A DNA stretch of 64,000 nucleotides from Acidobacteriota bacterium (GCA_020853395.1 JADYYY010000019.1:248001-312000); one strand, 5' to 3'. Numbered from the stretch's first letter, positions 7,604 to 18,881 are shown. The notes: generated from the letters alone by a model not told the origin. Program-made: numbers and translations.

Positions 7604-10410
7604 GGCGTGCTCTGCATCTTCTCCAGCACGCGCTCCAGTTGCCGCAACTGCTCGCCGTACGTGCTCCAGTCGCCTTCGCGCTGCGCCTTCACGGCGTTCT
7701 CGTAGTGCTGCTTGGCCTCTGCCGCCAGCGCGCCGAGCGTGCTCGCCGCCTGGCCCGGCGGCCGGACGACGCCCTCGACCTCGGGACCGACGTCGGGTGC
7801 TTCGATCACCGACGTGGCCGTGCTCGACAGCAGATCCGGCGCCAGCGCGGCCGCCACGCTGCGGCCGAAGATCTGTGAGAGCGCCTGCGTCAACGTGACG
7901 TCCATGACGATCCGGCTCTGATAGGCGACGATCACGCGCTTGAGCTCGGGAATGCTGCTCTGCGGGGACCGCAGGTAGAGCGGCTGCACGTAGAGCAGCG
8001 ACTCCTTGATCGGGATGACGAGCAGGTTGCCCCAGATCACCTCGGAGCCCTGCTGGTTCCACAGCGTGATCTGCGGCGAGATCACCTGGTCCTGCTTGAT
8101 GCGGCCCACGACCTGGCGCGGGCCATAGACGATCTTCTGCTTCGGGAACTGGAACACCTGGAGGCGGCCGTAGTGCTCGCCGTCGCTCCGCGCCACCATC
8201 CACGCGGCGAGGTTGTCCTTCGCCCGCGGCGTGAACGGCAGCATCTGGATGAACTCCGTGCTCTTGCCGCCCGGCAGCGTCATCACCGTGTAGTACGGCT
8301 GCATCGGCGTGCTGCCCTGCTGCGCGGCGTCGAGCACGGGCCACTGCCACTGGTCTTCCTTGTTGTAGAAGACCGTCGGGTTGGTCATGTGGTACGTCTG
8401 GTAGACCTGCGCCTGCGTCCGGAACAGCTCCTCGGGGTACCGCACGTGGCGCCGCAGCTCCGGCGGCATGGCCGACAGCGGCTCGAGCACGCCCGGGAAG
8501 ATGCGGTCGATCGTCTGCGCCAGCGGATCGTCCGGATCCGACAGGTAGAACGCCACCGTGCCGTTGTACGCGTCGGTGACGATCTTGACGGAGTTGCGGA
8601 TGTAGTTGAGCTCGGACGCCGGACGCTGCCGCGGCGTCGAGTACGGGTAGTTCGACGTCGTCGTGTACGCGTCCTGGATCCAGAAGATCCGGCCGCCGCT
8701 CAGCACCGGGTAGGGATCGAAGTCGTACGACAGGAACGGCGCGAGCACCTTCACCCGCTCGGCGATCTGCCGGTGGAACATGATGCGGCTCTCGCGGGTG
8801 ATCTGGTTGCTCACGAGGATGTCGGTGCTGCCGAAGCGGATCGCGAAGAGCATCCGGCGCGCCAGCGAGCCCACCGGGACGCCGCCCGTCCCCTCGTACG
8901 TCGTCGTCGCGTAGCCCACGTCCGCCGACGCGCCGCCCTCACCGCGCGGGTAGTCGAACTCCGGCTGCCGCGTGTTCACGAGCACGTAGCCCGCCGTCAG
9001 CTCGCCGTAGTACACGCCCGGGCGATCGACCCGCAGATCCACCGTCGACACCGGCGGAATGTCGCGGATGAACAGCACGGGCAGCCCTTCCGGCGCGGTC
9101 ACCTGGTTGACCGGCCCGAGCGTCAGGCCGTAGCCGTGCGTGAACGTCAGCCGCTCGTTGACGAACGACGGGTTCGGCATGCTCTCGGTGTTCAGCTCGC
9201 GCACCGACAGCATCACCTGGCGCAGCTTGCCGTCGATCGTGTAGCGGTCGTTGTCCACGTTCACGAAGTCGTAGTACGTCCGGATCTCCTGGATCTGGCC
9301 GAAGGTCTGCAGCAGCGGGCCGTGATCCCAGAGCCGCACGTTCTCGATCGTGCCGGCGTTCTCGACGATGTCGGCCGCCGTCAGCTCGGCGTCGCCCGAC
9401 AGCTCGCGCTCCTCCACGCGGTCGATCGCATAGGCCCGGCGCGTTGCCGCGATGTTGTGCTCGATGAACGGCCGCTCCACGTTCTGCTCGTTCGGCCGGA
9501 CGATCAGGCGCTGGACGATGCTGGCGTAGACGCCGCCGGCAATCGAGACGAGGAGGTAGAGGCTGAGAGCGAGCGGCACCAGCCAGCCTCGGCCGCCGAC
9601 GCCGTGCCACACGGCCAGTCCGGCGCCCACGACGAGGACGGCCACCGACGCCCAGAGGAAGGGCATCGTGGCGTGCACGTCCGCGTACGAGGCGCCGAAC
9701 GCCACGGCCGAGTCGGTGGGCGTCAAGAGCATCGCCGGGATGTCCAGCCAACTGCCCCAGGCCATCAGCAGGAAGACCAGCGCGAGCAACGCCGCCAGGT
9801 GGCGGCGCGCCGACGGGGCGAGCCGCACGCGCGGCCACGAGGCGGCTCCCGGCCGCGACTCGAGGACGAAGTTGCCGCTCAGCACGTAGGAGGCGAGACA
9901 GCCGACGAGCGCCAGGATGAAGAGGAACAGCAACTGCTGCTGTAGCGTCTGGTAGACCGGCAGCCGGAACACGTAGAAGCCGACATCGCGCCCGAAGAGC
10001 GGGTCGCGATCGCCGAACGGCGCCGCGTGGAAGAACGACAGCCAGCGCAGCCAGTTCGACGCCCCGGCGATGCCGAGCAGCAGAGCCACGCCCGCGGCGA
10101 TCGGAACGGCCAGCCCGCCCACGTCCTGGCTACCCAAAGTGACGGGCCGTCCGCCGACGTCGATGATCATGCGCGGGCGCGAGCCCGCCCGCCGCCGCGC
10201 GAGTTGCAGGTTGAACGAGAGGATGGAGAAGGCCACCGCGAACGTGGCGGCGAAGACGAACGTCTGGGCCCGGAGCGTCCGCGTGAAGATCTGCTCGTAG
10301 CCGAGCTCCCGGAACCACAGCCAATCCGTGTAGTAGCCGGTGGCCGACGGCACCACCAGCAGAGCGACGACGATCAGCAGCAGGAATCCCGGCAGGCCCC
10401 GCAGCCTCAT
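7600..10410 (-). CDS. UPF0182 family large membrane protein
   Basis: This 936-residue protein has about seven transmembrane helices in its first 330 residues, beginning with a hydrophobic helix right at the N-terminus. A large periplasmic or extracellular part follows (about 350-860), with a short acidic/amphipathic tail. The size and order fit the UPF0182 (PF03699) family, whose function is unknown; typical members are 850-1000 residues. A strong GAGGAGG ribosome-binding site sits seven bases before the ATG. It is the first gene of the operon leading into clpS, clpA and grpE, so it is produced with a proteolysis module. That context hints at an envelope quality-control role, but this is inference only. 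Confidence 0.9.
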   Translation of the reverse strand: MRLRGLPGFLLLIVVALLVVPSATGYYTDWLWFRELGYEQIFTRTLRAQTFVFAATFAVAFSILSFNLQLARRRAGSRPRMIIDVGGRPVTLGSQDVGGLAVPIAAGVALLLGIAGASNWLRWLSFFHAAPFGDRDPLFGRDVGFYVFRLPVYQTLQQQLLFLFILALVGCLASYVLSGNFVLESRPGAASWPRVRLAPSARRHLAALLALVFLLMAWGSWLDIPAMLLTPTDSAVAFGASYADVHATMPFLWASVAVLVVGAGLAVWHGVGGRGWLVPLALSLYLLVSIAGGVYASIVQRLIVRPNEQNVERPFIEHNIAATRRAYAIDRVEERELSGDAELTAADIVENAGTIENVRLWDHGPLLQTFGQIQEIRTYYDFVNVDNDRYTIDGKLRQVMLSVRELNTESMPNPSFVNERLTFTHGYGLTLGPVNQVTAPEGLPVLFIRDIPPVSTVDLRVDRPGVYYGELTAGYVLVNTRQPEFDYPRGEGGASADVGYATTTYEGTGGVPVGSLARRMLFAIRFGSTDILVSNQITRESRIMFHRQIAERVKVLAPFLSYDFDPYPVLSGGRIFWIQDAYTTTSNYPYSTPRQRPASELNYIRNSVKIVTDAYNGTVAFYLSDPDDPLAQTIDRIFPGVLEPLSAMPPELRRHVRYPEELFRTQAQVYQTYHMTNPTVFYNKEDQWQWPVLDAAQQGSTPMQPYYTVMTLPGGKSTEFIQMLPFTPRAKDNLAAWMVARSDGEHYGRLQVFQFPKQKIVYGPRQVVGRIKQDQVISPQITLWNQQGSEVIWGNLLVIPIKESLLYVQPLYLRSPQSSIPELKRVIVAYQSRIVMDVTLTQALSQIFGRSVAAALAPDLLSSTATSVIEAPDVGPEVEGVVRPPGQAASTLGALAAEAKQHYENAVKAQREGDWSTYGEQLRQLERVLEKMQSTP

Positions 10411-10499
10411 GACGGCCTCCTCACAGATCCCACAACCTTATCATGTGGGTTCGGGCGGCCCGCCGTGCGACGATGGCGCCGCTCGGAGGAGGACGCATC

Positions 10500-10979
10500 G
10501 TGCTTGCCGTCGGATCCGTCGCGCCAGATTTCACGCTGCCCAATCAACATCGTCAGAACGTGACCTTGTCGAGCTTTCGCGGCCGCCGCCACGTCGTCGT
10601 CGCCTTTCACCCGCTGGCGTTCACGCCCATCTGCAACGCGCAGGGGCAGTCCTACGAGCGGGAGCGCGCGGCGTTCGACGCGCTCGACGCCCACGTGCTC
10701 GTGATCAGCAGCGATGCCGGACCGTCGAAGAAAGCCTGGGCCGACTCGATCGGGCTCTCGTACGACGCGCTGAGCGACTTCCATCCCCAGGGCGCCGTCG
10801 CGGCCCGCTACGGCGTGCTGCGCGACGACGGGCTGGCCGAGCGATCCGTGTTCCTGGTGGACAAGGACGGCGTGGTCCGCTGGGCGAAGGTGTATGGGAT
10901 GGAGGGCCATCCCGACGTGAACGACGTGCTGGATGCGCTGCGGGCACGTCCGCCGCGTCCTGCACGGAATGCCACGTGA
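10500..10979 (+). CDS. Peroxiredoxin of the AhpC/TSA superfamily (AhpE/BCP-like)
   Basis: A thioredoxin-fold peroxidase of 159 residues. The peroxidatic site appears as PLAFTPIC, the PxxxTxxC motif of peroxiredoxins. No clear resolving cysteine follows, so it is probably a one-Cys type or depends on an external thiol. It would reduce hydrogen peroxide or organic hydroperoxides in the cytoplasm. A start at GTG 10500 is chosen because GGAGGAGG lies seven bases upstream and the family begins close to this point (VGSVAPDFTLPNQ). The longer frame from 10443 has no such site. It stands alone, divergent from the UPF0182 operon, and the 92 bases between the two starts must hold both promoters. Confidence 0.88.
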   Translation: MLAVGSVAPDFTLPNQHRQNVTLSSFRGRRHVVVAFHPLAFTPICNAQGQSYERERAAFDALDAHVLVISSDAGPSKKAWADSIGLSYDALSDFHPQGAVAARYGVLRDDGLAERSVFLVDKDGVVRWAKVYGMEGHPDVNDVLDALRARPPRPARNAT

Positions 10980-11135
10980 CCTGGCCAGCCAACCCGTCGC
11001 GCCGGCACGGCGGCCGTGCGACGGCGACCGCAAACACTCGTGGCACGGCCACGCGATCGTTGCGGTACCGTCAGCGCGCGATCGGGCCGGCGAGCACCCC
11101 GCTCGTGCGGAGCGCGACGACCCGATCCTCCGGCG

Positions 11136-12317
11136 TCACGGCTGCGCCGGCGGCGCCACGAGGCGGGCCATCAGCACGCCCTTGATGCCGGCCACGGCCG
11201 TGACGACCTCGCCCGGCACCGGCTCGTCGAGATCGACCACCGTGTAGGCGACCTCGCCCCGCGACGAGTTGACCATGTCGTGGATGTTCAGCCCGGCCTT
11301 GCCGAAGACCTCGGAGATCTTGCCGAGCATGTTGGGCACGTTCGCATTCGCGCAAATGAGCCGGTGCGCCGTCCGCCGTGCGACCACGACCTCGGGGAAG
11401 TTGACCGCGTTGCGGATGTTGCCGTTCTCGAGGAAGTCCCGCACCTGGTCGACGACCATGATCGCGCAGTTGTCCTCCGCCTCCTCGGTGGAGGCGCCGA
11501 GGTGCGGCAGCGTCACGCAGCGCCGGTGGTTCTTCGTGAGGTTCGTCGGGAAGTCGCTGATGTACGCGTGGACCCGGCCGGCGTCGATCGCGTCCACCAC
11601 GGCCTGATCGTCGATGATGCCTTCGCGCGCGAAGTTGAGGATCACGGCCCCCTTCTTCATCAGCGCGAGCCGCTCGGCGCTCACGAGCTTCCGCGTGGCG
11701 TCGCTGAGCGGCACGTGCACGGTGAGGAACTCGGCCGTCCGGAACACCTCGTCGAGCGAGCGCGCCTTCTTGACCGCCGACGAGAGCTGCCAGGCCCCTT
11801 CGACCGTCAGCCCTGGATCGAAGCCGACGACGTTCATGCCGAGCGAGACGGCGGTGTTCGCCACCAGCCGGCCGATGGCGCCCAGGCCGACGACGCCGAG
11901 CGTGCGCCCGGGCAGCTCGTACCCGGCGAAGTTCTTCTTCCCCGCCTCGACCGCCTTGCTCAGCTCGTCGTCCGAGCCCTCGAGGTTGCGGGCGAAATCC
12001 CAGGCCTCGCAGATCTGGCGGCAGCCGAGGATCAGCCCGGCGACGACGAGCTCCTTCACCGCGTTGGAGTTCGCGCCCGGCGCGTTGAACACCGGGATGC
12101 CGCGCTCGGTCATCCGCGTGACGGGGATGTTGTTCACGCCGGCGCCGGCTCGTCCGACGGCCTTGAGGGTCGCCGGGATGTCGCCGCTGTGCATGTTCGC
12201 CGACCGGACGAGGATCGCGTCGGGATCCTTGACGTCGTTGCCGACGGCGTAGCTGCTGGCCGGGAGTCTGGTGAGGCCGATCTTCGAGATGTTGTTGAGG
12301 GTCAGGATCTTGAACAC
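11136..12317 (-). CDS. serA: D-3-phosphoglycerate dehydrogenase with ACT domain
   Basis: The 393-residue product is a D-2-hydroxyacid dehydrogenase. Its NAD-binding motif GLGAIG is at residues 144-149, an Arg is at 231 (NFAREGI), and the catalytic His is at 272 (PHLGAST). A C-terminal ACT domain (about 318-390) probably senses serine. It would oxidise 3-phosphoglycerate in the first step of serine synthesis. The segment where E. coli SerA has its catalytic Glu reads SDFPTNL here, so the usual Glu seems absent. From memory, similar short forms occur in clostridia and Bacteroidetes. It starts ten bases after ilvC and is the last gene of the ilv operon, tying serine to branched-chain synthesis. 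Another 2-hydroxyacid dehydrogenase activity cannot be excluded. Confidence 0.88.
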   Translation of the reverse strand: MFKILTLNNISKIGLTRLPASSYAVGNDVKDPDAILVRSANMHSGDIPATLKAVGRAGAGVNNIPVTRMTERGIPVFNAPGANSNAVKELVVAGLILGCRQICEAWDFARNLEGSDDELSKAVEAGKKNFAGYELPGRTLGVVGLGAIGRLVANTAVSLGMNVVGFDPGLTVEGAWQLSSAVKKARSLDEVFRTAEFLTVHVPLSDATRKLVSAERLALMKKGAVILNFAREGIIDDQAVVDAIDAGRVHAYISDFPTNLTKNHRRCVTLPHLGASTEEAEDNCAIMVVDQVRDFLENGNIRNAVNFPEVVVARRTAHRLICANANVPNMLGKISEVFGKAGLNIHDMVNSSRGEVAYTVVDLDEPVPGEVVTAVAGIKGVLMARLVAPPAQP

Positions 12318-12327
12318 GATGCGCTCT

Positions 12328-13377
12328 CTACGATTTCTTGCCCGAGGCGGCTGGGGTCTGTGAGGCCGTCTGGTCCGGCGCCGTGACCGGGTTGACGAAC
12401 GGCATCATCGCGCGCAGGTCCGCGCCCACCTTCTCGAGCAGTTGGTGGCGCTCCGCCGCGCGGGTGGCGTTGAACGTCGGACGGCCAGCCTCGTGCTCGG
12501 CGACCCACTGGCGCGCGTACTCGCCGGTCTGGATGTCCGTCAGGATCTGCTTCATGGCTCGCCGGGTGTCGTCGGTGACGATGCGGGGTCCCGCGGTGTA
12601 GTCGCCGTGCTCGGCCGTGTCGCTGATCGAGTAGCGCATGAAGTTCAGGCCGCCACGGTACATCAGGTCGACGATCAGTTTCAGCTCGTGAAGGCACTCG
12701 AAGTAGGCGACCTCGGGCTGATAGCCGGCCTCGACGAGCGTCTCGAACCCGGCCTTGACGAGCGCGCTCGTGCCGCCGCACAGCACCGCCTGCTCGCCGA
12801 AGAGGTCCGTCTCCGTTTCCTCTGCGAACGTCGTCTCCACGATGCCGGCGCGGCCGACGCCGATGGCGCTGCCGTACGACAGCGCGATCGCCTTCGCCTG
12901 TCCGGTGGCGTCCTGGTGGACGGCGACGAGCGCGGGCGTGCCGCCGCCTTCGACGTACAGCTCGCGCACGCGGTGCCCGGGCGACTTGGGCGCGATCATC
13001 GCGACGTCCACGTCTTTCGGCGGCGTGACGGTGCCGAAGCGGATGTTGAACCCGTGCGCGAACATCAGCATCTTGCCGGCGCTCAGGTTGGGGCCGATCG
13101 CTTCCTTGTACAACTGGGCCGCCGCGGTGTCGGGCACGAGGACCATGATCACGTCGGCCCACCGCGTGGCCTCGGCGGGCGTCATGACCTTCAGCCCTTC
13201 CTTCTCGGCCGCCGCGCGGGACCGGCTCTCGGCCGGCAGGCCGACGCAGACGGTCACGCCGCTGTCGCGGAGATTCAGCGCATGGGCGTGACCCTGCGAA
13301 CCGTAGCCGAGGACGGCTACCTTCCGTGCACGGATGAGAGACAGATCAGCGTCGCGGTCGTAGTAAATCTTGGCCAT
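12328..13377 (-). CDS. ilvC: Ketol-acid reductoisomerase (NADP+)
   Basis: A class I acetohydroxyacid isomeroreductase of 349 residues. It has the N-terminal [12 protein letters not shown] start, the nucleotide-binding [13 protein letters not shown] motif near residue 25, and the knotted C-terminal domain with [14 protein letters not shown]. The metal-binding acidic residues lie in the latter motif and in [13 protein letters not shown]. It converts acetolactate or acetohydroxybutyrate to the dihydroxy acid in valine and isoleucine synthesis. The start at 13377 is favoured over the ATG at 13410 because family members begin at MAKIYYD and AAGGA precedes it. It follows ilvH after 58 bases that contain a short TCATAAC doublet. 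Confidence 0.96.
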   Translation of the reverse strand: MAKIYYDRDADLSLIRARKVAVLGYGSQGHAHALNLRDSGVTVCVGLPAESRSRAAAEKEGLKVMTPAEATRWADVIMVLVPDTAAAQLYKEAIGPNLSAGKMLMFAHGFNIRFGTVTPPKDVDVAMIAPKSPGHRVRELYVEGGGTPALVAVHQDATGQAKAIALSYGSAIGVGRAGIVETTFAEETETDLFGEQAVLCGGTSALVKAGFETLVEAGYQPEVAYFECLHELKLIVDLMYRGGLNFMRYSISDTAEHGDYTAGPRIVTDDTRRAMKQILTDIQTGEYARQWVAEHEAGRPTFNATRAAERHQLLEKVGADLRAMMPFVNPVTAPDQTASQTPAASGKKS

Positions 13378-13435
13378 GGGTTCCTTGAGGACGAGGTCTC
13401 CTGAGTTCATAACTCATAACGCCACGAATCACCAA

Positions 13436-13987
13436 TCACACCGAGAACGACACGCCGGCGTCGAGCTCGACCGTCTTGTCGGCCGCGCCGGCGGCCGCGC
13501 CGGTCTTGGCCGACGATCCGCGCGTCATCGCGAGGCAGCCGGTCTTCGCGAGCTCGAGCACGCCGAACGGCCGGAGCGCCTCGAGCAGGCTGTCGATCTT
13601 GTCGTCGGCGCCCGTGGCTTCCACGATGAGCGAGTCGGACGCCACGTCCACGACCCGCGCGCGGAACACGTCCACGAGCTGGATGACCTGGCTGCGCGAC
13701 TGTGCCGTCGCCGCCACCTTGATGAGGGCCAGGTGGCGGAACACGGTCGGCACGTCCGTGACGTTCTGGACGCTGCGCACGTGCACGAGCTTGTAGAGGT
13801 TCGCTTCGATCCGCGCCGCCGCGTCGGGGTTCGCCTCGACGACGAGCGTGATGCGCGACATGCCCGGCGTGCTGGCGTGGCCGACCGTCAGCGATTCGAT
13901 GTTGTAGCCGCGGCGCCGCACGAGCGACACCACGCGGTTGAGCACGCCGGGTTTGTCGGCGACCTGGACGACGTACGTGATGGACAT
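13436..13987 (-). CDS. ilvH: Acetolactate synthase small (regulatory) subunit
   Basis: This 183-residue protein has an N-terminal ACT domain (residues 3-78, TYVVQVADKPGVLNRVVSL) and the C-terminal ACT-like half typical of IlvH/IlvN. It binds the catalytic subunit and confers feedback inhibition by valine. The tail after residue 155 is low-complexity and alanine-rich. The start ATG at 13987 has GGTAGGAG just upstream. It begins eight bases after ilvB, as in most ilvBH pairs. The C-terminal part resembles other small subunits of the 160-185 residue class. Confidence 0.94.
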   Translation of the reverse strand: MSITYVVQVADKPGVLNRVVSLVRRRGYNIESLTVGHASTPGMSRITLVVEANPDAAARIEANLYKLVHVRSVQNVTDVPTVFRHLALIKVAATAQSRSQVIQLVDVFRARVVDVASDSLIVEATGADDKIDSLLEALRPFGVLELAKTGCLAMTRGSSAKTGAAAGAADKTVELDAGVSFSV

Positions 13988-13995
13988 AGAGGCTC

Positions 13996-15708
<1,713 letters not shown>

Positions 15709-15724
15709 GTCAACTCCTCGAGAA

Positions 15725-15795
15725 CGGCTTACGACTTACGACTTACGGCAAGCGGCGTACGTCGGCCCAGGTCCTACGCCTCAAGCCCCAAGCCA
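15725..15795. repeat. GCCGTAAG-type short repeat between ilvD and ilvB
   Basis: The spacer contains three head-to-tail copies of a 7-8 base unit (CTTACGA, read as TCGTAAG on the other strand). Degenerate copies such as GCGTACG and CAAGCCCCAAGCC follow. The same unit recurs at 46.18, 48.75, 48.88 and 49.61 kb. Here it lies inside an operon, so it is probably transcribed. Confidence 0.6.
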
Positions 15796-15817
15796 GGCTC
15801 GAGCCGTACGCCCCTTG

Positions 15818-17488
15818 TCATCCCGTCACCGCGCCGAGCGCGGCGGACGAGACCAGCTTCGCGTACTTCGCCAGCACGCCGCGCGTGGCGCGTGGAGGCG
15901 GGGCCGTCCAGGCCGCGAGCCGCGCCTGGAGCTCCGCCGCCGGGATTTCGAGCTCGATCGTATGGGCATCCTCGTCGATCGTGATGACGTCGCCGTCGCG
16001 CACGACCGCGATCGGGCCGCCCGAGGCGGCTTCCGGTGCGACGTGGCCGACCATGTATCCGTGCGTCGCGCCGGAGAAGCGGCCGTCGGTGACGAGGGCC
16101 ACGGTGTCGCCGAGCCCGGCGCCCATGATCGCGCCCGTCACGGCGAGCATCTCGCGCATGCCGGGCCCGCCGCGAGGCCCTTCGTAGCGGATGACGACCA
16201 CGTCGCCTGGCCGGATCCGCCCGGCGCGGACGGCGTCGAACGTCGCCTCCTCGCTGTCGAAAACGCGCGCCGGGCCCCGATGGCTGTGCCGCTTGTGGCC
16301 GGCGACCTTCATGACCGCACCCTCGGGCGCGAGGCTGCCGCGCAGGATCACGAGCCCGCCAGTCGGCGCCAGCGGCCGGTCGAGCGGCCGCACGACCTCC
16401 TGCCCGGGCGCTTCGGCCGCGCCCGCCGCTTCGTCGGCGAGCGTGCGCCCCGTGACCGTGATGGCGCCGCCGTCGATGGCGCCGAGCTTCAACAGCCGAT
16501 CGGCGACGAGCTTCGTGCCGCCCACCTCGTGCAGATCCGTCGCGACGAACCGGCCGGCCGGCTTCAAGTCCGCCAGCCAGGGCACGGCCGCGCTGACCCG
16601 GTTGAACGCCTCGATGTCGAGATCCACGCCCGCCTCGCGCGCGATGGCGAGCAGGTGCAGCACCGCGTTCGTCGACCCGCCCGTTGCGACGACCGACGCG
16701 ATCGCGTTCTGAAACGCGGCGGGCGTCATGATCGCTTTCGGCGTCAGGCCCCGCCGCACGAGGTCGACGACGAGCCGGCCCGCGGCCCGCGCGACGTCGG
16801 GCTTCGCCGGGTCCACCGCGGGCACGTTGTTCGCCCCGAGCGGCGAGATGCCGAGGAACTCGCAGACGCCCGCCATCGTGTTCGCCGTGAACTGGCCGCC
16901 GCACGCCCCGGCGCCCGGGCAGGCGACGTTCTCGAGCGAGACGAGCTGATCCATCGTGATGCGGCCGGCGGCCTGGGCACCGACGGCCTCGAAGACGTCC
17001 TGAATCGTCACGCTCCGGCCGCCGTAGTGGCCCGGCGCGATCGAGCCGCCGTAGAGCACGAGCCCGGGCACGTTCACCCGCGCGAGCGCCATCGCGGCGC
17101 CGGGAATCGTCTTGTCGCAGCCGACGAGCGCGATCACGCCGTCGAGCTCGTTGCCGTCGACCACCATCTCGATCGAGTCGGCGATGAGCTCACGGCTGAC
17201 GAGCGACATGCGCATGCCGCTCGTCCCCATCGTGATGCCGTCCGAGATCGACACGGTGTTGAACTCCATCGGCGTGCCGCCGGCGGCCTTGATCCCTTCG
17301 CGCACGTACTCGGCGAGATGGCGGAGGTGATACGTGCAGGGGCCGATCTCGATCCAGGTGTTGGCGACGCCGATGAGCGGGCGCTGCAAGTCGCTGTCGG
17401 TGAACCCGACCGCCTTGAGCATCGCGCGCGCCGGCGCCCGATGCGGACCCTCGACCAGTTGCGAACTGCGCTTCGTCGACTCGCTCAT
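15818..17488 (-). CDS. ilvD: Dihydroxy-acid dehydratase
   Basis: The 556-residue protein carries the iron-sulfur cysteines of IlvD/Edd enzymes in CDKTIPG and [15 protein letters not shown], plus the conserved GGSTNAVLH and GRFSGATHG motifs. It makes the 2-oxo acid precursors of valine and isoleucine. The start is set at ATG 17488 (MSESTKRSS) because CAGGAG lies upstream of it; a GTG at 17512 would place this ribosome site inside the gene. It is the first gene of the minus-strand ilvD-ilvB-ilvH-ilvC-serA run and is divergent from pheA across a 169-base AT-rich spacer. Confidence 0.95.
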   Translation of the reverse strand: MSESTKRSSQLVEGPHRAPARAMLKAVGFTDSDLQRPLIGVANTWIEIGPCTYHLRHLAEYVREGIKAAGGTPMEFNTVSISDGITMGTSGMRMSLVSRELIADSIEMVVDGNELDGVIALVGCDKTIPGAAMALARVNVPGLVLYGGSIAPGHYGGRSVTIQDVFEAVGAQAAGRITMDQLVSLENVACPGAGACGGQFTANTMAGVCEFLGISPLGANNVPAVDPAKPDVARAAGRLVVDLVRRGLTPKAIMTPAAFQNAIASVVATGGSTNAVLHLLAIAREAGVDLDIEAFNRVSAAVPWLADLKPAGRFVATDLHEVGGTKLVADRLLKLGAIDGGAITVTGRTLADEAAGAAEAPGQEVVRPLDRPLAPTGGLVILRGSLAPEGAVMKVAGHKRHSHRGPARVFDSEEATFDAVRAGRIRPGDVVVIRYEGPRGGPGMREMLAVTGAIMGAGLGDTVALVTDGRFSGATHGYMVGHVAPEAASGGPIAVVRDGDVITIDEDAHTIELEIPAAELQARLAAWTAPPPRATRGVLAKYAKLVSSAALGAVTG

Positions 17489-17552
17489 GCCGGATCGGAT
17501 CTCCTGCGGCACGCAACGGCCGCCGTTCCGTCCACGATATCGGGCGGCTATC

Positions 17553-17569
17553 TATTTGACAATCAAATA
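17553..17569. promoter_or_regulatory. AT-rich palindrome, candidate operator between ilvD and pheA
   Basis: Perfect 7-base arms TATTTGA and TCAAATA flank a CAA centre. The site lies in an unusually AT-rich stretch (17550-17600) between two divergent amino-acid operons, in otherwise very GC-rich DNA. Such symmetry suits a dimeric repressor or activator controlling one or both promoters. The regulator is unknown. A TTGACA at 17556 overlaps the site, but its matching -10 is poor. Confidence 0.45.
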
Positions 17570-17657
17570 ATGTTGGAATCTGAATCACTTATATTTATGT
17601 AGCCAAGCCGACCCCGGCCTGAAATCATTCTGAGCCGCCAGGACGCGCCGGAGAGAC

Positions 17658-18854
17658 ATGGACGCACACGAGGACGGGCAGATGCCGGCGGCCGACCGGC
17701 TCGATACGCTGCGCCAGGAAATCGACGGCATCGACGACGCGTTCGTCGACCTGCTGGCCCGGCGCCAGCAGGCGATCAAGCGCGTGGCGGCCGTCAAGTC
17801 CAGGACCGAGGCGCCGCTCCGCGACGTCGAGCGCGAGTCGCAGCAGATGGCCCGGCTCGTCGAGCGTGCCCGAGCCCACGGCCTCGACGAGATGTTCGTC
17901 GTCCGGCTGTTCCGCGAGATCGTGGACCTGTCGGTGCGGACGCAGGAGCTGCACCTCGGCGGCGTGCACCCGGGCGGCGTGCCGGCCAGGCCGATCACCG
18001 TCGTCTACCAGGGCGCCGAAGGCGCGTTCAGCCACATCGCGGCGCGCCGGTTCTTCGGGCCTCGTCCGGGCCCGGTGACGTACCGCGGCGTGCAGACGTT
18101 TCGCGGCATGCTCGAAGAGGTGCGATCCGGGGCGGCCGACTACGCGATGCTGCCGATCGAGAACACGACGTCGGGCTCGGTGCACGACGCGTACGACGCG
18201 CTGTCGCACACCGACCTCGCCATCGTCGGCGAGGAGGTGCTGCGGATCGAGCTCTGCCTGATCGGCGTGGCCGACGTCCCGCTCGAGAGCATCCGGCAGG
18301 TCTACTCGCACCCGCAGGCGATCTACCAGTGCACCGCGTTTCTCGCCTCGCTGCCGCAGGCCGCCGTCGAGTCGTTCATCGACACGGCCATGAGCGTCGA
18401 GCGGGTGAAGCAGGAGCACGACCCGACGCACGCGGCCATCGCCAGCGCGGAAGCCGCCGCGCTCCACGGCCTGCACATCCTGCGGCGCGACATCGCGAAC
18501 CATCGCGAGAACTACACGCGCTTCCTCGTGATCGCGCGCGAGCCCGAGCCGTGGGATCCGCGCGTGCCGTGCAAGACGTCGGTGATGTTCGTCATCCAGC
18601 ACCGCGAAGGCGCGCTGCTCGCCTGCCTGAACGTGCTCGCCGGCCACGGCCTGAATCTCACGAAGCTCGAGTCGCGGCCGCGTCCGGGGCGGCCGTTCGA
18701 GTACCTGTTCTACGTCGAGTTCGAGGGCAACGTCGCCGAGCCGCCCGTGCAGCAGGCGATGAACGAGCTCGCCGAGCTGACGCTGTCGCTCAAGATCTTC
18801 GGGTCGTACCCGGCGAGGACGATGCCGAGAGGCCAGGCGGAGGACGCGTCGTAG
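17658..18854 (+). CDS. pheA: Bifunctional chorismate mutase / prephenate dehydratase (P-protein)
   Basis: This 398-residue protein combines three parts. An AroQ-type chorismate mutase helix bundle spans residues 12-92 (LRQEIDGIDDAFVDLLARR). A prephenate dehydratase domain spans about 112-295 (YQGAEGAFSH, LPIENTTSGSV, NHRENYTRFLVI). A C-terminal ACT domain (about 303-385, with GLNLTKLESRP) binds phenylalanine for feedback control. It performs the last two committed steps to phenylpyruvate. GGAGAG precedes the ATG by a few bases. The P-protein is encoded alone and divergent from ilvD. Confidence 0.95.
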   Translation: MDAHEDGQMPAADRLDTLRQEIDGIDDAFVDLLARRQQAIKRVAAVKSRTEAPLRDVERESQQMARLVERARAHGLDEMFVVRLFREIVDLSVRTQELHLGGVHPGGVPARPITVVYQGAEGAFSHIAARRFFGPRPGPVTYRGVQTFRGMLEEVRSGAADYAMLPIENTTSGSVHDAYDALSHTDLAIVGEEVLRIELCLIGVADVPLESIRQVYSHPQAIYQCTAFLASLPQAAVESFIDTAMSVERVKQEHDPTHAAIASAEAAALHGLHILRRDIANHRENYTRFLVIAREPEPWDPRVPCKTSVMFVIQHREGALLACLNVLAGHGLNLTKLESRPRPGRPFEYLFYVEFEGNVAEPPVQQAMNELAELTLSLKIFGSYPARTMPRGQAEDAS

Positions 18855-18860
18855 CGACAA

Positions 18861-18881
18861 CGCCAGGAGGGCATCCTGGCG
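18861..18881 (+). terminator. Hairpin after pheA, possible terminator
   Basis: The arms CGCCAGGA and TCCTGGCG are perfect 8-base complements around a GGGCA loop, six bases after the pheA stop. No T-run follows, so if it ends transcription it does so weakly or with Rho. It could instead protect the 3' end of the mRNA. Confidence 0.35.

Noticed and set aside
8173-9945. A 590-codon open frame on the plus strand
   Set aside because: Antisense to the UPF0182 gene; composition is the His/Arg/Asp-rich shadow pattern.
11005-11019. GCACGG-CGG-CCGTGC stem between the peroxiredoxin and serA as a terminator
   Set aside because: Only six base pairs and no T-run; such stems are common by chance at this GC content.
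17556-17584. TTGACA at 17556 as the pheA -35 box
   Set aside because: At a 17-base spacing the -10 would be TCTGAA, a poor match; the better TATATT at 17590 is too far away.
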